Notes: generated from the sequence alone by a model not told the origin. DNA of 23,952 nt from an uncultured Chloroflexota bacterium (GCA_913052545.1 CAJXEF010000011.1:1-23952), one strand, 5' to 3'. Shown: positions 16,564 to 23,952, numbered from the stretch's first letter. Numbers and translations are program-made.

Positions 16564-17895
16564 TTAACTGGCCTCAAACATATCTTCTTTGGCTAAACTT
16601 CTCATTAAACTTAAATATTCGTGTCGGGTCATTTCTGCGCGATGTTCAGCTACTATTTTGGAGCCTTTGACGGCCCCTTCGCCTAGCGCATCTATTACGG
16701 TACCTACTATTGCCTTGGCAGCAGTAATGACAGAAAGTTGATAATCTTCCACTACGTAAGTTGCTCCATGCCCTAATCCTGTGGCACCTCCTACGTAAGG
16801 GTGGATCGCCGGCATAATCTGGCTTACGTCGCCCATGTCGGTCGAGCCTGTTCTGTGGGCTACAGATCCAACATTTTTTATTCCAACCAAGTCAGTGGCG
16901 TTTGGAGTGAATAGGTCATAAAGGTTTTTATCTTGGCTTAGTGGCATGTACCCGGGAATGGTCTCAATTTTTACTGAAGCCCCAACCGCCATTGCTCCGG
17001 CTCTCAGTGCCCGATCTACTTTGAAGTTTGCGTCCTTGATAGCTTCTAATGTCTTGCCTCGAACGAATGTCTCCATACGTACATCAGCAGGTACAGCACT
17101 GACCGCTTCTCCCCCCTTCGTGATTATAGGATGAACTCTCACAGTGTCAGTGTCTTTAAAGGTTTCTCTGTTAAAATGTATTGCGCTTAATGCTAGGGTT
17201 GCTGCGTTAAGTGCATTAATGCCTAGATGGGGTGAACCTCCGGCGTGGGAACCCTTCCCGATAAATTGAATCTTTTTGGCAACGGTCCCGTTATTTGTAC
17301 CACTTACACAAAGCTGTTTCTCTTCGGGAGTACTGGTGGTATGTATCATCATGGCTAGATCAACGTCATCAAACTCTCCTAATTTGATGAGTTCAGGTTT
17401 CCCACCAAGAAATTCTAGCTGTCCTTTCTTTCTCAATTCATCTCTATATTCGATTTCTATATATTCCTCTGCAGGTACAGCCATAAGGGCTATTCTACCG
17501 CTTAGAGACTCGAGGATCTGGGGTTGGTTCAATGCCATCGCAGCGCCAAGGAGCATTCCAATTTGGCAATGATGACCGCAAGCGTGAGCTGCCCCTGTAG
17601 TGGGGTTCGCGAACGGATGCTCGTTTACTATCAATGAATCCAACTCTCCTAATAACGCCATGGTTGGGCCGGGGCTACCACATAGGAGGTCGGCTCTAAT
17701 ACCTGTTATTGCCAGGCCGGTCCTACATGGTATCCCAAGATTTCCGAGTTGTTCTGCAACTAACTTGGCTGTGTTGGTTTCCCTGAAGCCTGGCTCCGGA
17801 TTATTCAATATAGTTTTCGATATATTGACAATTTCGTCTGATCGAGAATCAATCTCTTCAAATGCAATGCGTTTCAATTCATCAGAAGAGGGCAT
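16564..17895 (-). CDS. M20D-family metal amidohydrolase (tandem copy 1)
   Basis: First gene of the leftward pair. Same layout as its downstream paralogue: GELDSL (D86), HACGHH (104-109; C106, H108), PAEE (E143, E144), H185 in MIHTTS, and GLGHGATY near the end. Typical IAA-amino-acid hydrolases and aminoacylases read HACGHD at this place; both copies here read HACGHH. Length 443, normal for M20D. Start ATG 17895 with GGAGG four bases upstream. The divergent neighbour is glycerate kinase. Two retained copies suggest either different acyl substrates or a hetero-oligomer; both are inference. Relatives include AbgB (aminobenzoyl-glutamate) and aminoacylase-1-like proteins. Confidence 0.88.
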   Translation of the reverse strand: MPSSDELKRIAFEEIDSRSDEIVNISKTILNNPEPGFRETNTAKLVAEQLGNLGIPCRTGLAITGIRADLLCGSPGPTMALLGELDSLIVNEHPFANPTTGAAHACGHHCQIGMLLGAAMALNQPQILESLSGRIALMAVPAEEYIEIEYRDELRKKGQLEFLGGKPELIKLGEFDDVDLAMMIHTTSTPEEKQLCVSGTNNGTVAKKIQFIGKGSHAGGSPHLGINALNAATLALSAIHFNRETFKDTDTVRVHPIITKGGEAVSAVPADVRMETFVRGKTLEAIKDANFKVDRALRAGAMAVGASVKIETIPGYMPLSQDKNLYDLFTPNATDLVGIKNVGSVAHRTGSTDMGDVSQIMPAIHPYVGGATGLGHGATYVVEDYQLSVITAAKAIVGTVIDALGEGAVKGSKIVAEHRAEMTRHEYLSLMRSLAKEDMFEAS

Positions 17896-17907
17896 GCTTC
17901 CTCCATT

Positions 17908-17916
17908 TGTATACCA
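17908..17916 (-). promoter_or_regulatory. Possible extended -10 element for the M20 pair
   Basis: Read on the minus strand the bases are TGG-TATACA, an extended -10 pattern (TG-N plus a 4/6 hexamer), 12 bases before the Shine-Dalgarno-start region of the first M20 gene. No -35 is evident and the leader would be only about eight bases, so this is weak. Confidence 0.22.
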
Positions 17917-17988
17917 TTGTGTTAGCTTGGCCGCGATCGAATTCTAACAGAGAGGTAAATATTTGGATACACGGGTTAGATCGAGCTG

Positions 17989-17994
17989 TATAAT
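17989..17994 (+). promoter_or_regulatory. -10 box almost abutting the glycerate kinase start
   Basis: A perfect TATAAT ends 12 bases before the chosen ATG (18007). GATACA, 17 bases upstream (17966-17971), is a partial -35, and TTGGAT (17963-17968) is 20 bases upstream. If used, transcription would begin near 18001, leaving a leader of about five bases and no room for a ribosome site. Confidence 0.45.
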
Positions 17995-18006
17995 ATGGTT
18001 AATGTC

Positions 18007-19152
18007 ATGAAAATAGTAATTGCTCCGCAAGCTTTTAAAGGTAGTCTATCTGCATTGTCAGCAGCTCGGGCTATTGCAAGAGGTGTGCTGGCAAGTGATC
18101 CGACTACTGAAACAGCACTAGTTCCGGTGGCCGATGGAGGCGATGGGACACTAAATGCCCTAATTGATAGTACGAATGGGCGTATATTTAAGAGCATAGT
18201 GACTGGTCCTCTTGGCTTTTCGGTCGAATCTGAATGGGGTGTGATGGGGGATGGAAAGACTGCTGTAATTGAAATGGCTCAGGCATCTGGACTAGTTCTA
18301 GTCCCTCCTAAAGGAAGGAATCCTCTCAATACTACGACACGGGGTACGGGGCAACTTATTAAGGAAGCGCTCGATAAAGGATATTCGCGTATCATCGTAG
18401 GCCTCGGTGGAAGCGCAACTAATGATGGTGGGGCAGGAATGGCCTCGGCACTGGGAGTCCAGTTTTTAGACCGGGAGGGAAAATCTTTAGCGGAGGGTGG
18501 AGCTGCGTTGTCTGAACTTTGTCACATAGATTTAAGTGCGATTCATCCTGGCCTTAAGTCTGCTGAGATTATCGGCGCAACTGATGTTACCAACCCGCTG
18601 TGTGGGCCAACCGGGGCCTCGGCTGTTTACGGGCCCCAAAAAGGCGCGACTACAGATATTATAAACCGATTAGATGCTGCTCTGAGGCATTTCGCGACAA
18701 TTACCAAGTCAGAAATGGGTATGGATGTGTTGGATGAACCTGGTTCGGGTGCCGCAGGAGGCATGGGGGCGGGTTTGTTGGCGTTCGCGAATGCCGAACT
18801 ACGGTCCGGGATCGATATGGTCTGTGACGTATTAGAGTTTGAAAAACATATTGAGGGAGCAGATCTAGTTATAACTGGGGAAGGACGGTCTGACGCTTCG
18901 ACGGTGTATGATAAAGCTCCCATGGGAGTTGCCCGGAAAGCGAAAGTTCATAATGTCCCCACTGTAATATTGGCCGGAAGCTTGGGTAAAGGGTATGAAG
19001 AGCTCTATCACCATGATGTTTCGGCTGTAGTGTGTATATCCGATGGTCCTATGGCGTTCGACCGTAGCCTATCAAGGACAGAAGAACTCTTGGAAGCTGC
19101 GGCGGACCGCACTATGCGTCTACTTAGACTTGGTGTGACGATGCAGTCTTAG
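18007..19152 (+). CDS. Glycerate kinase (type 1, 2-phosphoglycerate-forming)
   Basis: Phosphorylates D-glycerate with ATP, feeding glyoxylate or photorespiration-type metabolites into glycolysis. Diagnostic stretches follow the family in order: MKIVIAPQAFKGSLSA, PVADGGDGT, EMAQASGLVLV, TRGTGQLI, GLGGSATNDGGAGM, TDVTNPLCGPTGAS, YGPQKGA, PGSGAAGGMGAG and ITGEGRSD. Near the end SDASTVYDKAP replaces the more usual D-x-Q-T-x-x-G-K-x-P, a mild departure. From ATG 18007 it has 381 residues, standard for GlxK/GarK. An ATG at 17995 would add four residues, but it directly follows a TATAAT and the family begins at MKIVIAP. No Shine-Dalgarno is seen before either start. It diverges from the M20 pair; the nearby lactate-oxidation genes suggest a 2-hydroxyacid-rich diet. 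Confidence 0.92.
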   Translation: MKIVIAPQAFKGSLSALSAARAIARGVLASDPTTETALVPVADGGDGTLNALIDSTNGRIFKSIVTGPLGFSVESEWGVMGDGKTAVIEMAQASGLVLVPPKGRNPLNTTTRGTGQLIKEALDKGYSRIIVGLGGSATNDGGAGMASALGVQFLDREGKSLAEGGAALSELCHIDLSAIHPGLKSAEIIGATDVTNPLCGPTGASAVYGPQKGATTDIINRLDAALRHFATITKSEMGMDVLDEPGSGAAGGMGAGLLAFANAELRSGIDMVCDVLEFEKHIEGADLVITGEGRSDASTVYDKAPMGVARKAKVHNVPTVILAGSLGKGYEELYHHDVSAVVCISDGPMAFDRSLSRTEELLEAAADRTMRLLRLGVTMQS

Positions 19153-19223
19153 CTAACGAGATTAGTTAGGCATTATTTTCAGATTTGAGGTCTATTGGTT
19201 AGATGCGGTGCTACAAATCCAGG

Positions 19224-19625
19224 TTATATTATTCGTTCTTTCACGAACTCGACTACTAAACCTGATAGTTCGTACGCTCGATCTGCATCGTTAACATCAA
19301 ATGCTTCGGAACATATACCACCAGGTAAGAACCCTGGATAACGAGTCAGTTCATAGTATTTATCTAATTGGCGAGCTTCGCTTTTAATTGTATCGAAAAA
19401 CATGTCGAAGATTTTTGCATCTTCACAGAGATCTATTAGAGAATGTCCCCATATATCTTCTGCTTCCTTGAAATAGAGGAACGCCTTAATCGCCTTTTCA
19501 GATGCCTGTTGGCAAAGAAAGCAAGATATGTTGAATCTCGCACCATCTCTATTGTAAGACGCGTCAATAAGATCCTGCTCCGCCTGCCTTAACCACCGTG
19601 TTGCCTCTGATTTATAATCAGGCAT
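19224..19625 (-). CDS. HEPN-domain protein, partner of nucleotidyltransferase
   Basis: All-helical HEPN protein of 133 residues, the second gene of an overlapping pair. Family features are [41 protein letters not shown], a [13 protein letters not shown] segment and a final [16 protein letters not shown] helix. In HEPN toxins of the HepT type an R-x(4-6)-H motif cuts RNA; none is present here: after R95 in [10 protein letters not shown] no histidine follows. So RNase activity is doubtful, and a binding or nucleotidyltransferase-adaptor role is equally likely. The start lies within the last eight bases of the upstream gene. Convergent with glycerate kinase. Toxin-antitoxin function is possible by family, but not supported by the active-site residues. 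Confidence 0.82.
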   Translation of the reverse strand: MPDYKSEATRWLRQAEQDLIDASYNRDGARFNISCFLCQQASEKAIKAFLYFKEAEDIWGHSLIDLCEDAKIFDMFFDTIKSEARQLDKYYELTRYPGFLPGGICSEAFDVNDADRAYELSGLVVEFVKERII

Positions 19626-19959
19626 CGAAAATCACTCTTCCTTTTTGACATGCTTCGCTCAGAGCAGGCAATGTTTCTTGTAATATCTCAAATTCTTCGG
19701 GAGTATAGACTTGTGTGTTAACAGCAACGTAACTTCCTAAATGATAAGAGAAGAAATCGGCTCTTCGCCCGAAAGTGTCGGTGGTCTTTTGTACAACTAT
19801 CAAATCAATACTGCTATCTGGGCTGAAGTCTTCGGTGATCATGTCTCCAGTTAGTATAACTTTCTCTATACCCAGGGTGGGGAAAAGTTCTTGGATTCCA
19901 GTTAACTCTCGTTCTAACATCTCTTTACGAAAAAGCGTAAACCCAACCCTCATTGGCAT
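19618..19959 (-). CDS. MNT-like nucleotidyltransferase-fold protein with degenerate active site
   Basis: Small protein of 113 residues with a minimal nucleotidyltransferase fold: VILTG at 34-38, then [11 protein letters not shown] at 46-56, and a [22 protein letters not shown] segment like the third catalytic strand region. Active members carry G-S-x10-D-x-D. Here the glycine is followed by Asp39 instead of Ser, and the first metal aspartate is Ser50; only D52 of the pair remains. The enzyme is therefore probably inactive or altered. It is co-transcribed with the HEPN gene (8-base overlap), the order seen in MNT-HEPN antitoxin-toxin pairs. Start ATG 19959 has GGAGG nine bases upstream; a second in-frame ATG lies two codons later. 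Confidence 0.75.
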   Translation of the reverse strand: MPMRVGFTLFRKEMLERELTGIQELFPTLGIEKVILTGDMITEDFSPDSSIDLIVVQKTTDTFGRRADFFSYHLGSYVAVNTQVYTPEEFEILQETLPALSEACQKGRVIFDA

Positions 19960-19988
19960 TTGAAGTATCCTCCGTTAAATAAGTTAAA

Positions 19989-20741
19989 TCAGCCAAGTAT
20001 AATCAGGTGTACTTCTTTAGGTCCATGGACACCTACCACTAGAGTTTGTTCTATATCCGCGGTTCTGCTGGGACCTGATATAAAGTTGAGATAACTTCCC
20101 ATATCCCCGCCGTTTCGAATATAATCCAGCCTGCGCAGAAGGAATATGTCGTCTAGCGTGTCTACAATGTCTTGTGGCCTTACTATAGCCAAGTGCACTG
20201 GAGGCCCTAGTGACACTAATCTACTTAATCCGGCCCTCGGCAATATTACAACCGATCCTGTTTCTACAACACAGTAATCCGATCCGGTTATGCCGATATC
20301 CGCATCGATCATTTTTTGACGTGCTGGGATATCCGAGGGTTGATCTGGTTCCCTGTGATCTATCACCATAGACTCAATACCCAGATCATCCATTAGAGTG
20401 TCTATTGAAATGTGTTCGAATATAGGCTGATTTGACCGTACGGCGTGTTTCACTCCCAACTTGGTTAGCAGATCGGTTAAATAACCGATAGCGTCTTCGG
20501 GCCCGGCGAATCTGTTCACGTTCCATGCTGTTGCGCGAGCTGATTCCATTAAAGCATTGATTCTCTGTTCTTGATCTATGGATAGTCGTTCTTTCAGATC
20601 CCGTTCCATTTGTTCCAAATCTAACAGTGATTCCCCTAACCTGGAGTAAATAGGCGAAGGGTTAGACGGTGTTGATTTACCTAATGCTTGTCTAACCGAT
20701 GCCAGAAAATCTTCTTTTGAAGTTCCTAATATTTCCGTCAT
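19989..20741 (-). CDS. lutC: LutC/YkgG-type LUD-domain protein
   Basis: Third member of the LutABC L-lactate oxidation system. The LUD-domain core is visible at residues 146-185: DADIGITGSDYCVVETGSVV and LPRAGLSRLVSLGPPVHLAIV, followed by SYLNFISGPSRTADIEQTLV and VHGPKEVHLIIL, the usual LutC ending. An N-terminal helical part with KEDFLASVRQAL matches the family. Length 250, near normal. It follows lutB by 48 bases with only a weak ribosome site (AGAGAAAG region). The complex would oxidise lactate to pyruvate on the cytoplasmic side, passing electrons through the Fe-S centres of LutA and LutB; the exact role of LutC is less settled. Confidence 0.9.
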   Translation of the reverse strand: MTEILGTSKEDFLASVRQALGKSTPSNPSPIYSRLGESLLDLEQMERDLKERLSIDQEQRINALMESARATAWNVNRFAGPEDAIGYLTDLLTKLGVKHAVRSNQPIFEHISIDTLMDDLGIESMVIDHREPDQPSDIPARQKMIDADIGITGSDYCVVETGSVVILPRAGLSRLVSLGPPVHLAIVRPQDIVDTLDDIFLLRRLDYIRNGGDMGSYLNFISGPSRTADIEQTLVVGVHGPKEVHLIILG

Positions 20742-20789
20742 TACTTCTTTCTCTAGACAATTTGATATGAGAGGGCAGTTAAATACGGG

Positions 20790-22235
20790 TTATTCGCTAT
20801 CTTTTGACAGGTCGGTTTGCCAGATATCTTTAAAGCTTTTTGGCGCAATAACCTTCAGGTCTCTATTTTGTGTCCACAGAGATAAAATCGGTAATCTCGT
20901 TTGTTTTATTTTCCCGTTTTTCGAAAAGGGCCGTTCTAACGAACGGATTAATGAGCGAGCAAATGATAAATGCTTGGGATGCCGTAGAACATAACCAAAC
21001 ACTGTAGATGCTAGACGCTCTAGGAACCCGGCAGCACGTTCAGATGGATCCGTGCTTTCTGATAATTTATGGCGTTGATGGAGCAGCATACGGGGGATAT
21101 TTATTTTTACAGGACAAGCGTCTTTGCAAGCCCCACACAAACTTGAAGCAAAAGGCAAATCACTCGCATTTTTAAGACCCACAAGTGTTGGAGAAACAAT
21201 TGCCCCAATCGGGCCGGGATATACCCAACCATAGGCATGCCCGCCAACCTTTTGATAAACCGGGCAAATGTTCAAGCAGGCACCACATCTGATGCAATAA
21301 AGGGCTTCCCTCAGATCTGGGTCCGCAAGCATTCGAGATCTTCCATTGTCGACGATGACTAAGTGGAATTCAGATGGACCATCCTCGTCCGTCTCTCTCC
21401 GTGGACCGTTAACAATACTTACGTAACTGGTGAGGTGCTGTCCGGTCGCAGAACGAGGTAGCAATCTCAGAAATAGTCCCAGGTCTTGTAACGATGGGAT
21501 TACTTTTTCCATGCCCGTTATCCCAATATGTATGCGAGGCGCTGATGTACATAATCTACCATTACCCTCATTGGTGATAATCACAAGACTGCCGGTTTCT
21601 GCGACTAAAAAATTTGCTCCACTGATACCTAGGTCGGCCTTAAAGAACTTTTCTCTTAAAACATCCCGTGCGACACGCGCCATGGCCTCAATATCATCGA
21701 GGATTGGAACCTGCAGTTTGTCATGTAGAAGTAGAGCCACTTCTTCTTTAGTTTTGTGTAAAGCGGGGGCAACGAGGTGGGATGGGGTCTCTTCAGCTAG
21801 CTGAATGATGTATTCCCCAAGGTCAGTTTCAAAAACTTCTACGCCTGCCTTTTCGAGAGCCGTGTTCAGTTCCAATTCCTCCGATACCATAGATTTACTT
21901 TTGGTAGCCATTTTTACATTACGGCTTATCGCTATTTGAGTAACTATGGAATTGGCCTCCTCAGCGTCTTTCGCAAAGTGGACCTCGCCACCATTCTGGG
22001 TGACCTTTTCTACTAATAAATCAAGGTAATAATCGAGATTGTCCAAGGAGTGAATTTTTATTTGGCGGGCTTCCTCCCGCCATAATTCCCAGGTCTCAGA
22101 TCCTACGTGATTAATTGCTGATCTTCGAGCCCCATCGAATCCGGTTCCTGCTCGTTTAAGAGCCTGTTGTAATTGAGGGTTTTTGAGAGCTAGCCTTGAT
22201 GAGGCGGTAAAATCTTGGGTTTTAACTTCCGGCAC
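20790..22235 (-). CDS. lutB: LutB-type iron-sulfur LUD protein
   Basis: Fe-S subunit of L-lactate oxidation. The N-terminal LUD domain holds KMATKSKSMVSEE, a GISGANFLVAETGSLVIITNEGNGR-like core and IHIGITGMEKV. The C-terminal part has two [4Fe-4S] motifs, CIRCGACLNICPVY and LCGACKDACPVKINIP. Start is GTG 22235, reading MPEVKTQDF, because CAGGAG lies seven bases upstream and longer versions (to 22292) run back into lutA with residues that do not match the family. This gives 481 residues and a 14-base overlap with lutA, so coupling is likely. No lactate permease (lutP/lldP) or GntR-type regulator is adjacent in this window. Confidence 0.92.
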   Translation of the reverse strand: MPEVKTQDFTASSRLALKNPQLQQALKRAGTGFDGARRSAINHVGSETWELWREEARQIKIHSLDNLDYYLDLLVEKVTQNGGEVHFAKDAEEANSIVTQIAISRNVKMATKSKSMVSEELELNTALEKAGVEVFETDLGEYIIQLAEETPSHLVAPALHKTKEEVALLLHDKLQVPILDDIEAMARVARDVLREKFFKADLGISGANFLVAETGSLVIITNEGNGRLCTSAPRIHIGITGMEKVIPSLQDLGLFLRLLPRSATGQHLTSYVSIVNGPRRETDEDGPSEFHLVIVDNGRSRMLADPDLREALYCIRCGACLNICPVYQKVGGHAYGWVYPGPIGAIVSPTLVGLKNASDLPFASSLCGACKDACPVKINIPRMLLHQRHKLSESTDPSERAAGFLERLASTVFGYVLRHPKHLSFARSLIRSLERPFSKNGKIKQTRLPILSLWTQNRDLKVIAPKSFKDIWQTDLSKDSE

Positions 22236-22983
22236 TATGAATCTCCTGGTCCAGAATCTGAGATAAATGGCGTATTTGGATCTTGCTGCCATTCCTACTT
22301 AATAATCCACCGACCTGCATTAAGCAACCCATGTCGCAAGAAATCAAGGAATCTGCTCCTGTCGAAATCACGTTTTCGAGTTTGTCAGTCCCCATGGCCT
22401 CGGAAATATGAGGGTACTTTATGGAGAAGCTTCCCCCAAACCCGCAACAATATTCTGCTTGTGGTAGGTCAACCAGTTCTAAACCAACCACGTTCCTCAG
22501 CAATATCTCAGGTGCTTCACGTTCTCCTATTTCCCTCAACAAGTGACAGCTCGGGTGATAAGTACCTTTCCCGGTATACTTAGCCTCAGAGCCTTGTATG
22601 TTTAAGACTCGGACTAAAAATTCAGAAAACTCATAAACCTTTTCCGCAAAGGATACTGCTCTAGGGTGATTTTTCTGATCATTATCGAATAGGTCCAAAT
22701 AAAAGTTTCGCATCATCGCTGCGCATGATCCGGAGGGTACGATTACGTAGTTACTATGTGCAAAATCATTTAACACTTTGAGTGCGAGTTTTTTAGATTC
22801 TTTGGTGAAACCAGAATTATAAAGTGGCTGTCCACAACACGTTTGATTAAGAGGGAAGTCCACTTCGCAACCATATTGACGTAAAACGTTGACAACGCTA
22901 GTGCCAACTTCAGGATATAGCTGGTCTATAATACAAGTGGAAAATAGTGAAACCTTAGTAATATCTGCCTGTTGATGATTCAT
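22222..22983 (-). CDS. lutA: LutA-type cysteine-rich (CCG-domain) subunit
   Basis: First gene of the lactate oxidation set, relative of GlcF and the heterodisulfide reductase B subunit. Two CCG domains are visible: C17 and CCGQPLYNSGF (49-59) with SGSC (84-87), then YHPSCHLLREIG (142-153), CCGFGGSFSIKY (179-190) and CDMGC (216-220). These should bind non-cubane or [4Fe-4S] clusters. The start ATG 22983 gives 253 residues opening MNHQQADITKVSLFSTC, matching the family opening (KVSLF-x-TC-x-x-DQ-x-x-PEVG); an upstream start at 23103 would add 40 residues without similarity and overlap the divergent promoter region. The ribosome site is weak (GGA six bases upstream). Confidence 0.92.
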   Translation of the reverse strand: MNHQQADITKVSLFSTCIIDQLYPEVGTSVVNVLRQYGCEVDFPLNQTCCGQPLYNSGFTKESKKLALKVLNDFAHSNYVIVPSGSCAAMMRNFYLDLFDNDQKNHPRAVSFAEKVYEFSEFLVRVLNIQGSEAKYTGKGTYHPSCHLLREIGEREAPEILLRNVVGLELVDLPQAEYCCGFGGSFSIKYPHISEAMGTDKLENVISTGADSLISCDMGCLMQVGGLLSRNGSKIQIRHLSQILDQEIHSAGS

Positions 22984-23008
22984 TTTACGGTCCAGGATTG
23001 TTTTGGCT

Positions 23009-23037
23009 AGGTTAGCAGACGATTTTAGCCATGGCAA
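23009..23037 (-). promoter_or_regulatory. Candidate promoter of the lut operon
   Basis: Read leftwards, TTGCCA (23037-23032) and TAACCT (23014-23009) are separated by 17 bases. The -35 matches five of six consensus bases but the -10 only three. Transcription would begin about 20 bases before the lutA ATG. It lies in a 120-base divergent gap shared with the FKBP gene. Confidence 0.3.
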
Positions 23038-23103
23038 ATGGTAAGGTGGAGCTGGATAGATAAATATAAAAAGTCTGAGGCATTTGTTTCTTGGGAGTAT
23101 CAA

Positions 23104-23658
23104 ATGATTCGTTATTTATTTATGGTAAGCTTGATATTGGCACTGTTAGCCTGTGATGTTGTAGCTGAACCCACGAGATGGCCAACATCTACGCCTCCTT
23201 TAGAACAGGATGCGTCTACTGACTTGGCATCTACAGGGAAGGATGTACAACAGGCGGTAGAACAACCATCTCTTGTAACTCCGACGAGCTCAGATACGGA
23301 ATTGGCTTCAGAAACTGTCGTTACAAAATCCGGATTGAAAATTAAAGATTTAATAACTGGAACCGGTGATAGGGCCAGACAAGGCTCCGTAGTTGTAGTT
23401 CACTATACCGGTAGATTGCTGGATGGCACCAAATTTGATAGCTCGGTTGACAGGGGAATTCCGTTTGAGTTTACGCTGGGACAGCGTAGTGTGATTAAAG
23501 GTTGGGAAGAAGGGGTCGCTTCCATGAGAATGGGGGGTAAAAGGCAACTAATTATCCCACCAGACTTGGCGTACGGTGACAGGGGAGTCGGACCTATAAT
23601 CAAGCCAGGGGATACTTTGGTTTTCGACATAGAACTGTTGGAAGTTAGAGATCCATAA
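23104..23658 (+). CDS. Lipoprotein FKBP-type peptidyl-prolyl isomerase
   Basis: Membrane-anchored prolyl isomerase acting on secreted proteins outside the cell membrane. Signal peptide MIRYLFMVSLILALLAC ends in the lipobox LLAC (Cys17). A Ser/Thr/Glu-rich linker of about 60 residues precedes the FKBP domain (about 85-182): VVVHYTGRLLDGTKFDSS, PFEFTLGQRSVIKGWEEG, RMGGKRQLIIPPDLAYGDRG and IKPGDTLVFDIELLEV. These hold the usual active-site residues (Y, F, D in HYTG and KFDSS, W in KGWEE, Y in AYGD). ATG 23104 is chosen since GGGAG lies six bases upstream and it starts the signal peptide; a GTG at 23038 would add 22 non-hydrophobic residues. Length 184. Followed by a strong terminator. Confidence 0.92.
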   Translation: MIRYLFMVSLILALLACDVVAEPTRWPTSTPPLEQDASTDLASTGKDVQQAVEQPSLVTPTSSDTELASETVVTKSGLKIKDLITGTGDRARQGSVVVVHYTGRLLDGTKFDSSVDRGIPFEFTLGQRSVIKGWEEGVASMRMGGKRQLIIPPDLAYGDRGVGPIIKPGDTLVFDIELLEVRDP

Positions 23659-23677
23659 TTTTGCGAGTTTAATTTTG

Positions 23678-23712
23678 TTAAAAAAGGCCGGTAGTTTACC
23701 GGCCTTTTTTAA
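23678..23712. terminator. Strong bidirectional intrinsic terminator
   Basis: GGCCGGTA (23686-23693) pairs with TACCGGCC (23697-23704) around a three-base loop. The stem is flanked by six A on the left and six T on the right, with TT/AA extending the pairing to 16 bp. It serves the FKBP gene on the plus strand and, by symmetry, the VOC gene ending at 23725 on the minus strand. Confidence 0.93.
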
Positions 23713-23724
23713 CTGGATTTTTGC

Positions 23725-23952
23725 CTAGGAAAAAACTAATTCCGCATTCTTCCGGTCTTCGCGGCGCATTTCTGCCAGACCATCTTCGGCTTTATCAAAG
23801 CTATTGCAGAATAGTTCTATACCGTTTCCGTCAGGATCTTCAATATATATGCTTTTTGTCATGCCGTGATCGGTAGTTCGAAAGTCAATTATTCCGTTTT
23901 CTTGAAGTACGTGGTAGTACTCCGTAAGCATATCAAAATCTTCTACCTGCAA
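23725..23952 (-). CDS. VOC-family (glyoxalase/extradiol dioxygenase-like) protein, 5'-truncated by window edge
   Basis: Only the C-terminal 75 residues are in view; the frame stays open to the right edge, so the start lies outside. The segment has the second half of a VOC module: a helix (FDMLTEYYHVLQENG), then DHGMTKSIYIEDPDGNGIELFC, where the glutamate of GIELF is the usual metal ligand. The wording HGMTKSIYIEDPDG resembles catechol 2,3-dioxygenase-like proteins more than glyoxalase I, but the N-terminal half is needed to decide. A charged tail of about 25 residues (EDGLAEMRREDRKN) follows. It is convergent with the FKBP gene and shares its terminator. Confidence 0.8.
   Translation of the reverse strand: MQVEDFDMLTEYYHVLQENGIIDFRTTDHGMTKSIYIEDPDGNGIELFCNSFDKAEDGLAEMRREDRKNAELVFS

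Noticed and set aside
19153..19180. Terminator after glycerate kinase (CTAAC...GTTAG then ATTATTTT)
   Set aside because: Only a 5-bp AT-rich stem with a 7-base loop; too weak to call.
22236..22292. Longer LutB from a start at 22292
   Set aside because: It would lie inside lutA and adds residues unlike LutB; GTG 22235 has CAGGAG at good spacing.
22984..23103. Longer LutA (start 23103) and longer FKBP (start 23038)
   Set aside because: Both extensions run through the divergent promoter gap and lack similarity; the FKBP extension would bury the signal peptide.
1..23952. CRISPR array, tRNA/rRNA genes, insertion sequence or prophage
   Set aside because: No regularly spaced repeats, no cloverleaf or rRNA-like stretch, and no transposase, integrase or phage protein among the frames read on both strands.

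Overview
The window looks like a piece of chromosome from a free-living bacterium, most plausibly a marine Chloroflexota lineage such as SAR202 or a Dehalococcoidia relative. This is inferred from gene content and protein flavour: a MoxR/NorD-type ATPase-VWA pair, GldA/F/G-like ABC genes in a non-gliding context, tandem M20 amidohydrolases, LutABC, a SpeD-like protein joined to an agmatinase, and lipoproteins of monoderm type. Base composition looks moderate to slightly AT-rich. There is no 16S rRNA or other marker to prove the assignment. I saw no rRNA, tRNA, CRISPR array, insertion sequence or phage gene. The window is densely coding and mostly core or metabolic; no stretch without a gene exceeds about 180 bases.

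Layout, left to right. Bases 1-6012 (+) carry a 5'-truncated RimI-type acetyltransferase, then coaE, a CbbQ/NorQ-type AAA+ ATPase, a CoA-diphosphatase-type Nudix hydrolase and a 1090-residue NorD-like VWA protein. The last four are tightly packed and probably form one operon, which ends at a 20-bp-stem hairpin. Bases 6098-11652 (-) carry a GldA-like ABC ATPase, a permease, a GldG-like auxiliary protein, a DUF4340 membrane-anchored protein and cinA, all read leftwards. Bases 11829-13161 (+) hold overlapping genes for a pyruvoyl-dependent SpeD-family decarboxylase and an agmatinase-family ureohydrolase, a compact polyamine unit. They are followed by a NifS/IscS cysteine desulfurase and an unrecognised lipoprotein.

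Bases 15219-17895 (-) hold two tandem paralogous M20D amidohydrolases, divergent from a glycerate 2-kinase (+) whose TATAAT box lies almost on its start codon. Bases 19224-19959 (-) hold an overlapping nucleotidyltransferase/HEPN pair of toxin-antitoxin type, in which both proteins lack canonical catalytic residues. Bases 19989-22983 (-) hold lutA-lutB-lutC for lactate oxidation. A lipoprotein FKBP prolyl isomerase (+) follows and ends at a strong bidirectional terminator. A VOC-family protein cut by the right edge (-) closes the window.

The most interesting points are the SpeD-agmatinase pair, which may be a two-gene route to putrescine (or to aminopropylagmatine processing); the AAA+/VWA machine interleaved with CoA-metabolism genes; and the degenerate HEPN/nucleotidyltransferase pair. 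None of these is proven new from sequence alone.
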